NCBI RefSeq assembly: GCF_030272615.1
Contig: NW_026729137.1
Span: 62,001-126,000, forward strand
Direction: 5' to 3'
DNA length: 64,000 nt
Source of the DNA: Cryptomeria japonica
Lineage: Eukaryota; Streptophyta; Pinopsida; Cupressales; Cupressaceae
A model generated the notes under the pieces. It searched no databases and was not told the origin of the DNA. It saw only the letters and a program-made list of their open reading frames with translations. The position numbers and the translations under genes were made by a program. Below, in pieces: positions 44,024-56,300 of this stretch. Each line of letters opens with the position of its first letter. Positions within the stretch are counted from its first letter, which is position 1.

Positions 44024-44398
44024 CTACTCTTCTACGGTAGACTCAACATTCAGATCAAAACTCCTCACACCCATATTTTGATCTCTTCCAATACAAGGCT
44101 TTTCACACACCACCGAAGTGCTTGTGTTGTTAGAACAATCACTAAAACTACTATCTTTCCCGGCTAAGGCGGAAAAATCTTCCCATTGGAAAGAGAGCTT
44201 CCATGGAGATTTACCTTGGATAAAATTGCCACCCACAATCTGAGATGTGGGTGTTTCTCCTGCAGAGGGGAAATTCATTTGCCTCTGTTTATAAAGCTTG
44301 TGCATTGCATGAATTCTGTCCACCAGAGCAAAAAATTCTTGGACTTCATCTTTTTTGTTATCTTCTGCTGGACGTTTCCTGCCCTTCCCCCCTCGCAT
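44024..44398 (-). CDS. NIMIN/NRR-like NPR1-interacting protein (small host gene)
   Basis: From ATG at 44,398 it encodes 124 residues to TAG at 44,024; the frame is open upstream to 44,461 but has no ATG there. Near the N-terminus is a basic GRKRP stretch, then DEVQEFFALVDRIHAMHK. That matches the EEVxxFFALxRxI core by which NIMIN2 and NRR proteins bind the transcription co-activator NPR1. The C-terminus SFDLNVE resembles an EAR repression motif (LxLxL / DLN type). NIMIN/NRR proteins are small (about 100-150 residues) nuclear repressors of salicylate-dependent defence genes. Length, motif order and intact frame fit. No introns are needed. It is the only plausible intact host gene in the window. 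A low-similarity relative of another EAR protein is possible. Confidence 0.65.
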   Translation of the reverse strand: MRGGKGRKRPAEDNKKDEVQEFFALVDRIHAMHKLYKQRQMNFPSAGETPTSQIVGGNFIQGKSPWKLSFQWEDFSALAGKDSSFSDCSNNTSTSVVCEKPCIGRDQNMGVRSFDLNVESTVEE

Positions 44399-44879
44399 TT
44401 CTTTTTTCCATGCTCTCCAAACTTGTGCTCTTGTTCCTTGCAACCCATGATAATATCTCACAGAAGTTTTGATAATGGATTACAGGCTCTGATCCAAAAA
44501 TTCACACAATTTAATTTTCAAATAATAATAGTTTCTTGGAATCACAGATTGTAATCCGAAATTCACACACAATCTAATTTAAAAACAATAACAAAAATTA
44601 TATATAATAGCATTAAATCTTGATCCTCCTGAAAATAGACCGATTTAATTGCTGGTGAGGATTATCTTTTAATTCCTAGATGGATGGTAGTCCACCTCAC
44701 ATTCTCAGGCCAGCTTTACCAGATTCGAACCTATTATGGGTTCTTCCAGTTTTTTCTCTAACTAAAAACAAAGAGATCTATGGAGGAAAGTTGAATCGAT
44801 GCCTTCATTTCATCAGCTCTAAGGCCTTTTATCATTGCTGTTGGCAGGAAATACGTCATCTACCTTACAGTGGCAATAA

Positions 44880-45075
44880 GTGTGGTCTAGCCTTAAACCA
44901 TACATTAAGCAGCATATTAAGCTTAAAGAATGTTAGTCAATTCTGAGTGTTTAACACTTTTCGGTCTAGAAATGTATTCTTAGTGTGACCATATACATTA
45001 AGAAACATATCAAGCCTAAAAAATGTCAGTCAACTCTGAGTGTTTAACATTTGTAAGTCTAGAAGTGTAAGCTTA
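44880..45075. repeat. ~100-bp tandem duplication
   Basis: Unit 1 (44,880-44,982) and unit 2 (44,983-45,075) both run from 'gtgtg..c' through 'atacattaag' and 'tgagtgtttaaca' to 'tctaga'. They lie upstream of the minus-strand gene. Confidence 0.8.
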
Positions 45076-46000
45076 GTGTGTGTGGTTTAAGTCGTTCCAT
45101 TGGCGTGGCCAAAAGAATTCCATGCATTAGGCCATTAAGTGAACCAATGAGATGAAAGGTATTCCAGGTGGGATCCACAGCCCACCCACATTTATCGGAA
45201 AAGCAAAAACGATTCCACGCTACATTTATTATGAAAAGTAAGATTTGGATTTAGTCATACATGAAATATTGTAAGCTCATTTTTTTAAAATTTAAAATAG
45301 AGATTTATCTATTTATAATTAAGGTTTGTAGGTGTAACTCATCAATATAGCACCATGTGTAGTCTAGTGGAAAGTGTTCAAAAAATAACTTTTTAAAATA
45401 TGGAGTAGCTAAACAAAAAAACATTTGTTGTTAGTAGTATATCCAACACAAATGGACCAATAGTTGAATGCAGAAAAAAAAATTGTTGTTATGAAAACCA
45501 TACATAAATATATAAAATACAACTTATATCCAACACAAATAGACCAATAGTTGAACACTAGAACCTATTGACAATCTTTTACATTTCATAAAAAAATAAA
45601 GGTAGTTAGTGTGCTCACCTTTTATATTTGTGATAAGAAATATTATTAATATAAAATACTCCAATTCATATGCATTGCTACCTAGTAGTATATGCATATA
45701 AATAAAAAAATACACTATGACAACAATAGATGTTTAAATGGGTACAAGTATTGGTCACTATGACAACTATTCATATGTTTTCATGTATTCAAGTATTGGT
45801 CCATTTTAACCAACATTTGGTTATTTTTTTCTTTATATGTGGACTATTTACTTACAATATATAGTATAAATATAATATGGTAAGAATGGATATTATAAGC
45901 ACGAGAGTGTATACAACTATTAGACCTTGTACAACTATTGGCCCCTCCCCTAATCAGAATTCTTAGAAGTTTTTATTATATAGAAAGAGAATTTTTATAA
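45076..46000. other. AT-rich spacer, no gene recognised
   Basis: Very AT-rich. The segment 'atatccaacacaaatggaccaatagttgaa' recurs at about 45,440 and 45,526 as an imperfect ~85-bp duplication. No coding potential. Confidence 0.5.
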
Positions 46001-46563
46001 ATGATCAAAATTTATATAAAATTATTCTAATATATAGCTTTTGTCTATATAATTTTATTCATAATATATGTTCAATGATGAAAGTAATGTCAAATATATT
46101 TGTTTTACTAGATTTGTTTGAAAGAAAAAAATATTTAATTATGAAATATTTTTTGATTGAACATTTGAATATATAATTTTAATTTTTCATTGATTCATAA
46201 TTAAAATTTAAGTTCTTAAATTACAATTATATAATTTTTAATGTAAAGTTTTCTTGATATGTTATCGTTTTAAAATAATGTAGTTTCATGATATTATGAG
46301 ACTATACACTTTATTGAATATTCTCAATGTAAAATATAATTATTTCACTTTAAAAAAAAATAAAAGGTTTAAATTTAATATTGTGTAATAAGTATTATCC
46401 AATATGTACACATAAAATACTAAATAATTATTGATTTTAAGTTAATTTTAAAAACTACTAAATATTTCAGCTCATAGTCCTTTCCTATTTTCTAATGTTT
46501 GATATTAAAAGGGTGAAGAAAATATATCCTTCATGATTTTTTTGAAACAAAATGTACTTTCTT
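46000..46563 (+). repeat. AT-rich dispersed repeat, copy A, left part
   Basis: It resembles 51,030-51,540 in the same orientation ('tcaaaatttatataaaat', 'aaaaatatttaattatg', 'caaaaggtttaaatataata'-like blocks). It is split by the 46,564-48,397 insertion and continues at 48,398. Confidence 0.65.
46549..46563. repeat. 15-bp target-site duplication, left copy
   Basis: AAAATGTACTTTCTT, repeated exactly at 48,383-48,397. Confidence 0.8.
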
Positions 46564-48382
46564 CGAATCTTCATTTAATACTACCTTTCAATGGAGTGCA
46601 TAGGAAGGAGCAATGGAAGTTTTATGATTTATAAAGGAGAGGTAAAGACTGATGAAGATGAAGTGAAGGATGATCTTGTCGGTGTGCAAGCCACAAGGAG
46701 GTGGAGCATATCATGTATCTATGGTCCCTTCCAAGGATGATGGCGATTTTAGTGGGAGGGGACTCTTGACTTTTGTTGGTCTCTATTTTTTCCTTGGATA
46801 TACACACTTGGGGTCACAAAGACATTTATTATGGTGGTCGCTTGGTGTGATGAGATCATGGGTTGTGGAAGGGGAAGCTTGTGTTGTGCTAGAATGGGGT
46901 TTGATGGTCTTCCTCACCCATTGTTTTCCAATCCTTTAGTGGTGAGTCTAGCCTCTAGCATTAGAGGAGGCTCTTCTAATGTTACCCTTGGTATCTTGAG
47001 ATCCTACTATGGGGGTCTTTTCACTATATTTCCCTTATTCATGGTGTGGTCGATATCCTTCAGGGGTTTGTTGCTCTCCTTTATAGTTTTCAGTTGCTAA
47101 GATATAGGGGCTTCTATTGTTCTTCATAGGCTGACCTTTATGAAGGGTTTTGTTGGTGGTGTCACCTCTATTTCTCTAATATGTGATGGTTTATTCTTGT
47201 CATTTAGTGGCTGGCAATTCATTTTGGTTATTAATGGGTGTTCATTTTGGTCATTAATGTCATTTTTCTTTTACCTATTGGTTCTTTTGTGGGTATGCCT
47301 TTTTTTCAGAGATCTGGTGCTTTTAATGGAAGATCTGCTAGGGTTTGGTCTTTGGCTAACATAGTTGAGGATTTCTCTACCCTTTTTAGGGTTGGCCTCC
47401 TATTAGTTTTGAGGGGTATGTTTCTAATCTATTCTTATATTTTCATACATAGTTATATTTCTCTTGGTGGGACCTTTGTTCTTTTCCCCAGCCTTGAGCT
47501 ACTAGCTTCCATTTCCCTTGGAGCCATTTTTGTTGGGGCTCCCTATTTTTGGTTAAGGGTTCTTTATGATTTTGAGAAGATGTTTATCCTTGTGTATTTA
47601 GATGGAACGATGTGGTTTTAGGATACGAGATTTCTTATGTGGGATCATTAAGCATTTTTTCTTGCCCTCCTTTGTGATACTCCTATTTAGGTGGAGTCTT
47701 CTCTATAAAGGAGGAGAACCTAATTGTGGAATTGGGCAAGGCTTGGTTCTCTCTACTTATTTATTCCTCTTTCATTGATCCTATAGAAGTGGAGGCGTCT
47801 CCTATTGTGGTAGAGAATGGTATTTTGGAAATGGTTAGAAGTTGCAATAAGAGGGATTTTGTAGCTCTTTTTGTGGTTAGTTGCATTGGAGTTTGTGATG
47901 CCTTCAATCTTTTTCTCTATCCTTCTTCTTGTATGGAGGTGGAGACCAAGGTGGAGTTTCAGATTTTGGTGATCAATGGGACATTCTTTCTGCATCAAAT
48001 GAAGGTTTTGAGAGCCTTTGCAAAGTCAATTATTTTAGTAAGTTTATTATGTAATATATTTATTTTACCAAGGTTAAGGTTATGGGAGCCTTTTTCAAAT
48101 AGATTGTTAAGGTTAAGGGAACCTAGAAAAACCCTTTTCTTATGACTATTCGAATAGTTTGGTTTGTTGGCTTTGGCTTTTATTTTTATAGAAGGTTCTT
48201 CAATGATTAGCATTTGTTGTAAGTCTATGTGGTGGATGCTACTTGCTTATGCCATATATAATTGCAATGTCCTGTAAGTGAGTTCTAGATCCTTGCAAAC
48301 TTCAAGGGTTCTACGTCCCTTCAAAACTTGTTTTACGGGGGTTTAAGTCCCCTCAAAACCTACTTTACCCCTAATAAAAATT
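46564..48382 (+). mobile_element. 1.8-kb insertion, probably a 5'-truncated LINE or retroposon
   Basis: It is flanked by a perfect 15-bp repeat and ends in 'cctaataaaaatt', so it looks like a target-primed insertion. It is GT-rich on the plus strand and open in patches (46,670-47,621; 47,726-48,145), rich in Leu/Phe/Gly/Val, but no RT, endonuclease or RNase H motif is seen. It interrupts an AT-rich repeat whose uninterrupted copy lies at 51,030-51,790. Origin of the internal sequence is unknown. Confidence 0.6.
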
Positions 48383-48397
48383 AAAATGTACTTTCTT
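48383..48397. repeat. 15-bp target-site duplication, right copy
   Basis: AAAATGTACTTTCTT, identical to 46,549-46,563. Confidence 0.8.
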
Positions 48398-48720
48398 AGT
48401 ATTTAACCCTAATCCATACATGAGTGTTTATAGGGACACTAGTATATGAAGCCACTAATTGATATTCCAATAGAAATGAGCTTAAAATAAAGGTACCCCA
48501 TACCCTTGATGAAAGTTATTCTTTAGATCCTCTCAGTTGTGGTAGGGTGAACAATCTATAAGTAATGTAAAACATAGATTTATACAACATATATCTAATA
48601 GAATCACTTGAAAACATAATTGAATGATTTCACAATTCGATTTCTTTTTATCAAACCTTATTGATGTGAATTAGATTTTTCACCTAGCTAGTTCACCTAA
48701 TAGGTCGTATTCACATCTTA
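48398..48720 (+). repeat. AT-rich dispersed repeat, copy A, right part
   Basis: It matches 51,570-51,790: a 'tatagg...atgaa.ccact.a.tgatatt' block, 'gtgcacaatcta'/'gtgaacaatcta', 'agtaatgtaa' and 'atttcacaat'. It joins the left part when the insertion is removed. Confidence 0.65.
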
Positions 48721-49440
48721 ATTTTACTTAGGGTTACGGATATTTCTAGAATTATTAGTTAATGTATACTTACATATGATCTTATCTTTTCTCATTTACT
48801 TCTTGTTTCCTAGAACATTTACTCTACATTATGTTAATTGTGTCTCATGAAATAAGATTAAGAAACATGTCATGATCTTGTCTAGTCATATCTCTCAACC
48901 TGGCCCATACAAGAAAGACATCACATGTACATTGTAAGTGAATTACTATAATCCATTTTTCTCATAATCAAGGAATATTTTTGTTCTTGTTGCTCTCTAG
49001 TCGTAGAGGCTTGAATCCATTGGCAACTCTAATAAAACCTACCTCTAATCGAAATCATTTCCTAATATGAATATAAATTTTTCAATTAATAACGGTGGTC
49101 CTAAAATTATTTATTTAGTATACATGTATAATGCTATTGAGTTAAAATTATTCATATGCTCATATACAATTTCTTTATTAATATTGCATTTTTATTGATG
49201 TATATTAATGTAAGGGAATGATTTTTTTTTAATACGTAAGAGATGGTTTTTGTTGAAATAAAGATAAATACATCAATGCATACCCTTGCCACAAGGGTTG
49301 CTATAAAAAGATAGCTTAAAAAAGATGATCAACATAACCAACATAAACATGTTAAAAAACAACAATAAGATTGTTGTTATCTCATATAGCCCCTCCTTTA
49401 AGGAATTTATAATTTAATCACTCATTCCCCTTTCTGTGAC
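48721..49440. other. No gene recognised
   Basis: AT-rich spacer with only short frames. Confidence 0.5.
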
Positions 49441-49559
49441 TGATCTGAGTAGCATCTGGTGGTTTCCAAAAGAAGATTTCTCCCCTTAACCTCTATCCAT
49501 TCAGCCTCTAATAAGGGAGAAGCCAATGAATTTGCATCAACCTTTGCTAAGGGATTCTT

Positions 49560-50480
49560 CCCTTCCAAAATTACTGACCTTGCTTAAGCAAACTGAGCAT
49601 CACCACTAGGGCTGCCCTTAGTTATTGGTGGTCTTGAAGATTCTTCAATCAAATGTGAAATTGTTGAGGCCTCATCTCCCTTAAAGCTATTCCTAAGATC
49701 CGAAGATGTTGTGCGTCCTTTGCCCCCAAGACACTATTCATTTCAGCCCTATTCTACAATTATATTTTATGTGAAGGAGTAGCCCAAGGAGAATTTGGGG
49801 TCGCTAGAATCTGGAATCTTGCAACTGTTGTCAGAGTTTTCTTATCACACCTCGACTTCACATTTGCCTCTAGCGAAGCAGAAGCCCTTGCTTCTCGAGG
49901 AGAGTTGAGTTCTTTCTTCATTGCTTTTGAAGGAGCTTCAACTAAATAATGATGTGGACGAACATCTGACCACAAGGATTGGTTCTCAATTTTTTAAAAG
50001 TTTCTAGAGCATTTGTTGGTCATGTGTCCAGTTTCGATGCATCTTTTGCATTGAAAGGGCAATCCTTTGTAGTCCAGAGTTTGTGTCCAACTATGACCAG
50101 CAATCTTGAAGGTAACGTTCACAGAAAGATCCCTTATGATATTTGTGTCGACAAGGATGTAGGCAAATGTTGTATGGGTGAAGTTAGAAGTGTCTGTATC
50201 AATAGCTAAAAACTGTCCCAGTGATCCACCAATCAATTCAAAGTAGTCTTCAAACTAGAATTGTAATAGGAGACTTGGAAGATGGACCCATAAAGGTTTC
50301 ACCAAAAAAGATTTAGTGAGAGGATTGAAAGCTACATAGCATGGGTTGAGAAGCAGCAGACTTTGCCCCCAATAACATCTCTCGTAAAGAATGGCATCCC
50401 TGTCCTATTTACAATCAAACACCACACTAAAAAAATCCTTATGCACAAGGATGTACCTCTACATCATCTCTGATCATAGG
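49560..50480 (-). pseudogene. LINE ORF1 fragment (DUF4283 plus zinc knuckle)
   Basis: On the minus strand, KPLWVHLPSLLLQF (about 50,260-50,305) is followed by FELIGGSLGQFLAIDTDT, then FAYILVDTNIIRD and the CCHC knuckle CKRCIETGHMTNKC (about 50,005-50,048), ending at TAG near 49,994. This is the order of plant L1 ORF1 proteins, RNA-binding chaperones of the element. Further stretches to about 49,560 may be the C-terminal tail. A TAG near 50,260 and other breaks inactivate it. No ORF2 follows. Confidence 0.75.
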
Positions 50481-50960
50481 TTCCATGCAAATGTGATCCA
50501 ATTGTGTATATCTGATAGTTTTGGCCAGAGATGGTTGAACTGTCCTATCAAACCATTCAAGATGTAAAACTTCTCTCCTTGAAGAACATCATTCTTGAGC
50601 TCCTAAAAAAATCTAAAACTGCAGATCTTGGGGCCCTTTCGATGAGTGTTTTTGAGCATATTTTGATGGTACGCATCACCTCTTCTTTGGCAGAGCATCG
50701 CAGGCCGAGGAGCAATTCCCATTCTCCTGTGCCTTGCTAGCCACAACATACCTAGAAGAGGGACAAAAAGATCCCTTTCGTACCACATCATTTCCCTCTC
50801 GCCCAGAGCCCCCAGATGGGCACGGGGATAACGCTCAGACGAGATGTCTTGCAAGGATGTAGAGATGCATCGGCCTGGACAGAGTAGAAGTAAGATTTGG
50901 AGGGAAATGTTAAATCAAATCAAGGTGGGTCATGGATTTTATGGCTGTCTATGGTTATAT
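50481..50960 (-). mobile_element. Probable 5' region of the LINE ORF1 remnant
   Basis: It lies upstream of ORF1 in element orientation. GC content rises at 50,680-50,880 and both strands have short frames (50,531-50,740 plus; 50,603-50,854 minus). No motif is recognisable; assignment rests on position only. Confidence 0.35.
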
Positions 50961-51019
50961 TTAGGTATCTTAATATACTAATTGAAATTTCAAGAGGATT
51001 GTACATCATTAATTAAAAT

Positions 51020-51800
51020 AAAATAAATTGTCAAAATTTATATAAAATCGTCATAATATTGTTTTTAATTTATAATAAGATATGTCTTCCTACTAGAAGG
51101 GTTTCTTCGAATAAATAATTGTCTTTAAAAATTTATTTGATCAATAAGGTTGGTTGACAAATTTAGACACATATAAGAAGAAAAATATTTAATTATGTAA
51201 TATTTATAGATCAAATATTAGTTATAATTTTATTTTTATATTACAAATAGTCAATATTTTAATTCTTAAGTTATAATTTCATCATTAATTTTTTTTAAAG
51301 AATTTCATATTATACTATGGTTTTAAAAAATTATAAGACTACTTCTCTTCTTTCTTTTTTTAAATGTGCAATTTGTAGGTAGAATGAGATTACCGATTTC
51401 AATAAATTTACATGATAAAGATCTATGCAAAATATATCTCTCACCTTCAAACAAAAAACAAAAGGTTTAAATATAATATTGTATTACATACCATACATGC
51501 AAAACTACTAAATAATTATCTTGTTTTGTAAAAGATAATCTTAAAAATTGGTGTATATTTAAGTATATTACATACATATGTATCTATAGGAGTATTAATT
51601 TATGAAACCATTAAGTGATATTACACACAAAATCTCATCACACGGGCTCAACCAAAACAATCCATTAGATTTTGCCAATTGTATTAAGGTGCACAATCTA
51701 AAAGTGATGTAATGGAATCACTATATAAAAAAAAAGAACAAAGATTTCACAATCCAAATCAAACCCTATCTCTAATTAAAAAATAGTATACCTAATATGC
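51020..51800 (+). repeat. AT-rich dispersed repeat, copy B (uninterrupted)
   Basis: It is collinear with 46,000-46,548 plus 48,398-48,720. Non-coding, very AT-rich. Family unknown. Confidence 0.65.
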
Positions 51801-51802
51801 AT

Positions 51803-53080
51803 TTAAAAAATGCCAGCACCCATCACAAAATCCACCTCCATAGGCATTACAAAAGAGAACACAGAGGAAGAAGTTTCCTTCAAAATACCAAAACAAAGAA
51901 AAAAACACACTACCAACCAACTTTGAAAAGTCACAAATGTGGAGACCAAAAGAATTAAAGCATCAAAACTACCAAAGGAATCCAAATAGACTCTTAGAAA
52001 TATCCAAACAAGAACACCTCTTGCAAAGGAAGATGTACAATCGGAACAAACACCATAGATAAAAAAAGAAATGTAGACATCACACCACAAAGCAAGCCCA
52101 ATAGATATCTAAAAGAAGGCATGAGCATCCTTGGAAGAAAAACCATTAGATAGCTCAAGGGTCAAAACCTTAGCACCCAAAAATTAAATGGCAATAGAAG
52201 AAAAACTAACAACCCAAACAATCACAAGGAAGAAGCCCTCCACACCAATCAAAAAAGCAAAGATGCTAGCAAAGTGAGATTTAGAGAATGAAGCCATAAA
52301 ACCCAAAAAGAGAGATCCACAAACCAATGTGAAGTAGATCCACACCACACTTGGATGAAGCACCAACAAGTCACAAGTAGCCTGAACAAATGATCCCATC
52401 ACCAAAACAAGGGGGGAGATAACTACAAAAAAAAGAAAATGACATAGAGACCACATAGGGGACCTATAAACATGCACCATACACCAAAGTGGAAAAAAAA
52501 CACCACACCCATGAAAACTATAAACAAAATTATAGTCATGAATGTAGAGAAGGCTCCAAGATTAGATTCATCAAGGACTAAGCAATCCCCTTAACAAGCA
52601 CTAAATTTGGGATCTCCATATGAGAAGCACAACTTAGATAGGCACACTATAGAGACTCAAAAAAAGAGTATCAACTCTATATGCCAAATACCTTTCAAGA
52701 AAATCACAAGAAAAATAATCCTAAGCTATGTATCATGATATTTCTAGTAGAAACAACCTCCACACTAGCTCTAGTTGCAACACAAAGGGACAAAACACTA
52801 GCCACAACCCCAAACAAGCCCAAACAAAAAATGTGATATGAGCAAGACCCAAGAAGAATAGAGAAGAGACCTTCTAACACCATGAGGAACATCAAAAAGA
52901 GAAAGTAGAGGAAGGAAATAGACCACCACCAACCTGAAGGAGTGTCTAAAACATAAATAGAAATCTCAACCTCCATAAACCACAAGAGGAAGAATAGGGG
53001 ACACAACCCCACCTCCAACCAAGTAAAACCAAATAAAGTTGCTCCACACAAGAGGGAAAGGGCACTACAAAGCTAGAAAT
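51803..53080 (-). other. GT-rich, partly open minus-strand segment, unassigned
   Basis: Three frames (51,803-52,090; 52,184-52,480; 52,704-53,051) on the minus strand give hydrophobic Phe/Leu/Val/Trp-rich products. The composition resembles 46,564-48,382 in inverted orientation, but I see no clear alignment. It could be another retroposon; no conserved domain is visible. Confidence 0.3.
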
Positions 53081-53740
53081 AGTCCAACTCAAAAGGAACA
53101 AACCCATCACCATCTAGGTATGTGGCTTCATTTGCCTTTCCTACAACCTTTGAAAGCATAGCAAAGCCTCCTTCTCTATTGATCTCCATCTCTCACATAT
53201 TTTTATTAACTTGTTTGTGTTGTTTTGTTATTGTAGTAGAGTATCAAATATTTTTGGCACTATTCGTATGACTCTATTTTTGTAAAAAACAACTTGTGGA
53301 ATAGTTTTCAGCAAAGTGTGTGTTATTAGTTGCATTTCATCCCCACTCACCTCACTACCTGCAGCTCTTCTACATATAAGCATGAAATATTTCATAATAT
53401 TACATCCCTTAATTGAAAATTGGAATAAATAATATATTATTATTAATCATTAAATCTAATTCACTATTTACCCTAGTTTTATCCTATAAGGGAGTATGCA
53501 CAACAATCCCTTGAAAAAAATTTAAATTCTAAGTGTTATTACAATAAAGGAAAGAAAGGAAAAAAATATTTCAATGATAACATTGAATTTGATTTATCCC
53601 TCTCACATGGCAAGGATGGAAAATATTTTTTTGATAGCTATGATATTAAATAAATGTCTTTATTCTAGAATGATCTGCTAAAAGCATTCTATGTTTCATC
53701 TTGTTGGGGCCAGAGAGCTTTTTACTTATGGTTTCTAAGT
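53081..53740. other. No gene recognised
   Basis: AT-rich spacer with no supported coding frame. Confidence 0.5.
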
Positions 53741-54540
53741 ATGAGAGAGATGATATCATGGGTGGAAAACATTTAAGAGTGGAAACCATGACATATGATT
53801 CCCTAAAGAAGAACGCCAAAGTTTGGGAGATCTTGAAAGAGGAGGCAGTACTCTTTTTTTCAAAAGTATGAAAGGAAAAGATGAAGAACTCTAAGCATAG
53901 TATATGTATAGCTAGAGGAATGACAAAATTAATGAGGGTATAAGTAAGATAGAAGTGTCAGAGGAATTGATAGCTAAAGTGGCTAGCTTAAAAAGTCAAG
54001 GTAAAAGGGTCCCATAATTAAGCTAGAAGTAGGTGTATGAGGATTACATTGTAATGTTTTGGAAGAAGGAAAAATGTTCAAATGTCACCAAAATGGGTTC
54101 GGTAGAGAGAACCTGCTCCTACCATGGGGTATTTTCAATTATCACCTCATTAACTATTTTGTGCTTGAGGGTCATTTTGCTTCTACTTACAAGTACAATT
54201 TTCTTCTCCTTAACCACCCAAGACATCAAAATCTTGTTAGTTTCCTTTCTATTTATTATCTTCAATGGATAAGTTCGATTCAGATGGAGTTTATCCTCCA
54301 TTACACCAAGACCTAAATCTTGCTAAAAAGTAGATTTATCCTGACAGATTAGTCTATTAAAACAAAATGCTCAAGCCATTTACAAGAACTATAAAACTTT
54401 GAAATGGATAATGCTCCATCAAGAGAAAGACCAAAATCATATTTTGTAGAACACCAAGGGAACAAATTTTCAAGAGCACTTATTTGAGGAGCCATCATCT
54501 AGAGCCACTAAACCATCGAGAACATAAAAAATTGTTGTTT
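53741..54540 (+). pseudogene. Retroelement-like coding remnant, family not identified
   Basis: Broken frames (54,033-54,272 and 54,059-54,316) contain FKCHQNGFGRENLLLPWGIF, NYHLINYFVLEGHFAST and YNFLLLNH, followed by stops and degraded sequence with 'MDNAPSREKDQNHIL'. The peptide looks coding rather than random, and the setting suggests a retroelement. I cannot name the domain. Confidence 0.35.
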
Positions 54541-55300
54541 TGATAAAATTTGAGGCCGTCAAAAGAAACACTAGATAATAATAAATAAATAATACAAAAA
54601 ATATTACAAAAGAAAGAAATCCCTGCAACAATAACATAATATAATCCAAAATAATGACACATAAAACAAGTAAAATTAAAAACTCTAAGAAAAATCTTAT
54701 ATCATTGCTTTCCTTTCATTAAATGTATAATATTGAAAAATAGTACAAATTAACCTATCTAAATTAGTATAAAGCTACTACTCAACTAAATTATAGGAAA
54801 AACTACCTGGTAAGATATTAAAAGAAATTAATAATAACAATAAATCCACACTAATTGAATAAATCTCTCCTCTAATAACTATTTTTTCGAATCATTTCCA
54901 TTCCTTAATCATAACAATCTCAAACCTCCTCTTGACTTTCTTAGCATTTTTTTAATGCTGAGGAGAGCATACAAATCCCTGGTTATCACCTGCCCCATCC
55001 CCCCAAACAGTCCTTCAAATAACCATGGAACACGAGATTTATACATGTCCCTCAAATTTCTTATTCAATATCTCGCCCATGGAAATTATTTGAAAGCCAA
55101 AAAAAAAAGTGATAATCGTAACCAAACTAATTCATTCTATAGTTTTCAATGTCTAGTATCTAACAAGCTAACAATTGGATACTTTGTTGAGCTTCTTGTG
55201 TTTTTACTTTCAGGTGGTCCATCCCTACAGGAAAACTCAGGCCATCACTTAATAAAGTCTGTTTTAGAGTCCACATTTTTTTTTTCAATAAAAGTGGATT
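54541..55300. other. No gene recognised
   Basis: AT-rich spacer. The frame at 54,955-55,323 has no recognisable content. Confidence 0.5.
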
Positions 55301-55304
55301 ATTC

Positions 55305-55803
55305 CACTAAACTTTTTTATTAATATTTTTTACTTTTTACACAGGATTCAAAGAGCATACCAGAGGAAAGAACCCTGGGAAGAAAACCTCTGGTCACAAC
55401 TCATAAAATAAGCCTATAGTAGCTAACGGATCAATTTATACACCCCACCCAAAACCACATACAAAATGCAGTCACAACACATATAATATCAGTTTTGCAT
55501 AGAGCCCATATGACAATTTGCCAAAAAAACCCATCCGATAATTTTCAAATGTAGACTCCATAACTATTATCAATGGAAGAAGACAAAATTTTCCAAAGCC
55601 ATGTGCCAAATCCCATGAGCCAAAAACCTTCCTGCCAAAAAAGAAAGTATCAAAAAAACTTTGGAAAAACATTATTATATCAAATACCATGACCTCGAAC
55701 ACTTCTCCAGACAACGAACATGAATACTTGAAATGAAAGGGGAAAGTGTGAATAATTATCATCATAAAATTTTACATCGACGTTACTCAAGAAAATCATA
55801 TGA
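55305..55803 (-). other. LINE 3'UTR and A-rich tail
   Basis: Sequence between the RNase H stop and the A-rich 3' end. Frames inside it (for example 55,472-55,765) are not expected to be coding. Confidence 0.6.
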
Positions 55804-56300
55804 CTATTGTTGCAAACCTTCCCATACCCTAGAAGGAAATTCCTCAAAATCCACCTCTCGCTGATTAGCATTGCTATCAGTGGCTAAATTTTCCAAATAA
55901 TCTACAATCTTATTAACTTCTCTGTAACAATGAGATACCAAGAAAGATTCAAACAATTCTAATTTTTGTAAAATGGGATCAAGTATATACTGCAAATTCC
56001 AACAATTCGATTTCTTTTTCATAACACATTGAATAATCACCATAGAATCACCATCAATTATTAAGTCCTTAATTCCCAAAGAGATTGCCATATCCAATCC
56101 AAAAGACAAAGCATGAAATTCTGCATAATTGTTAGTTTTAAAACCAATAGCATGACACTTAGCTCAAATAAAATTTGCATTGTGATCATAAATTACCATG
56201 CCTACCCCAGCCGGCCCAGGGTTACCATGAGAGGCCCCATCAAAATTCAATTTACAGTGCCCCTGCAGAGGAGGTTTCCATCTAGCAGAGCATCTCTTAC
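55804..56300 (-). pseudogene. LINE RNase H domain
   Basis: CKLNFDGASHGNPGPAGVGM carries the first Asp. After one in-frame TGA (about 56,163) come NNYAEFHALSFG (Glu), LIIDGDSMVII (Asp) and SHCYREVNKIVDYLENLA (final Asp). All four catalytic acidic positions are present. The stop is at 55,804. It is the same domain type as in the LINE at 36,412-37,046, but clearly a different element. Confidence 0.9.

Noticed and set aside
44245-44554. Plus-strand frames opposite the NIMIN-like gene
   Set aside because: They are antisense shadows of the minus-strand coding sequence.
46670-48145. Plus-strand frames as host genes
   Set aside because: Short, overlapping in different frames, low-complexity hydrophobic products, and wholly inside an insertion flanked by target duplications.
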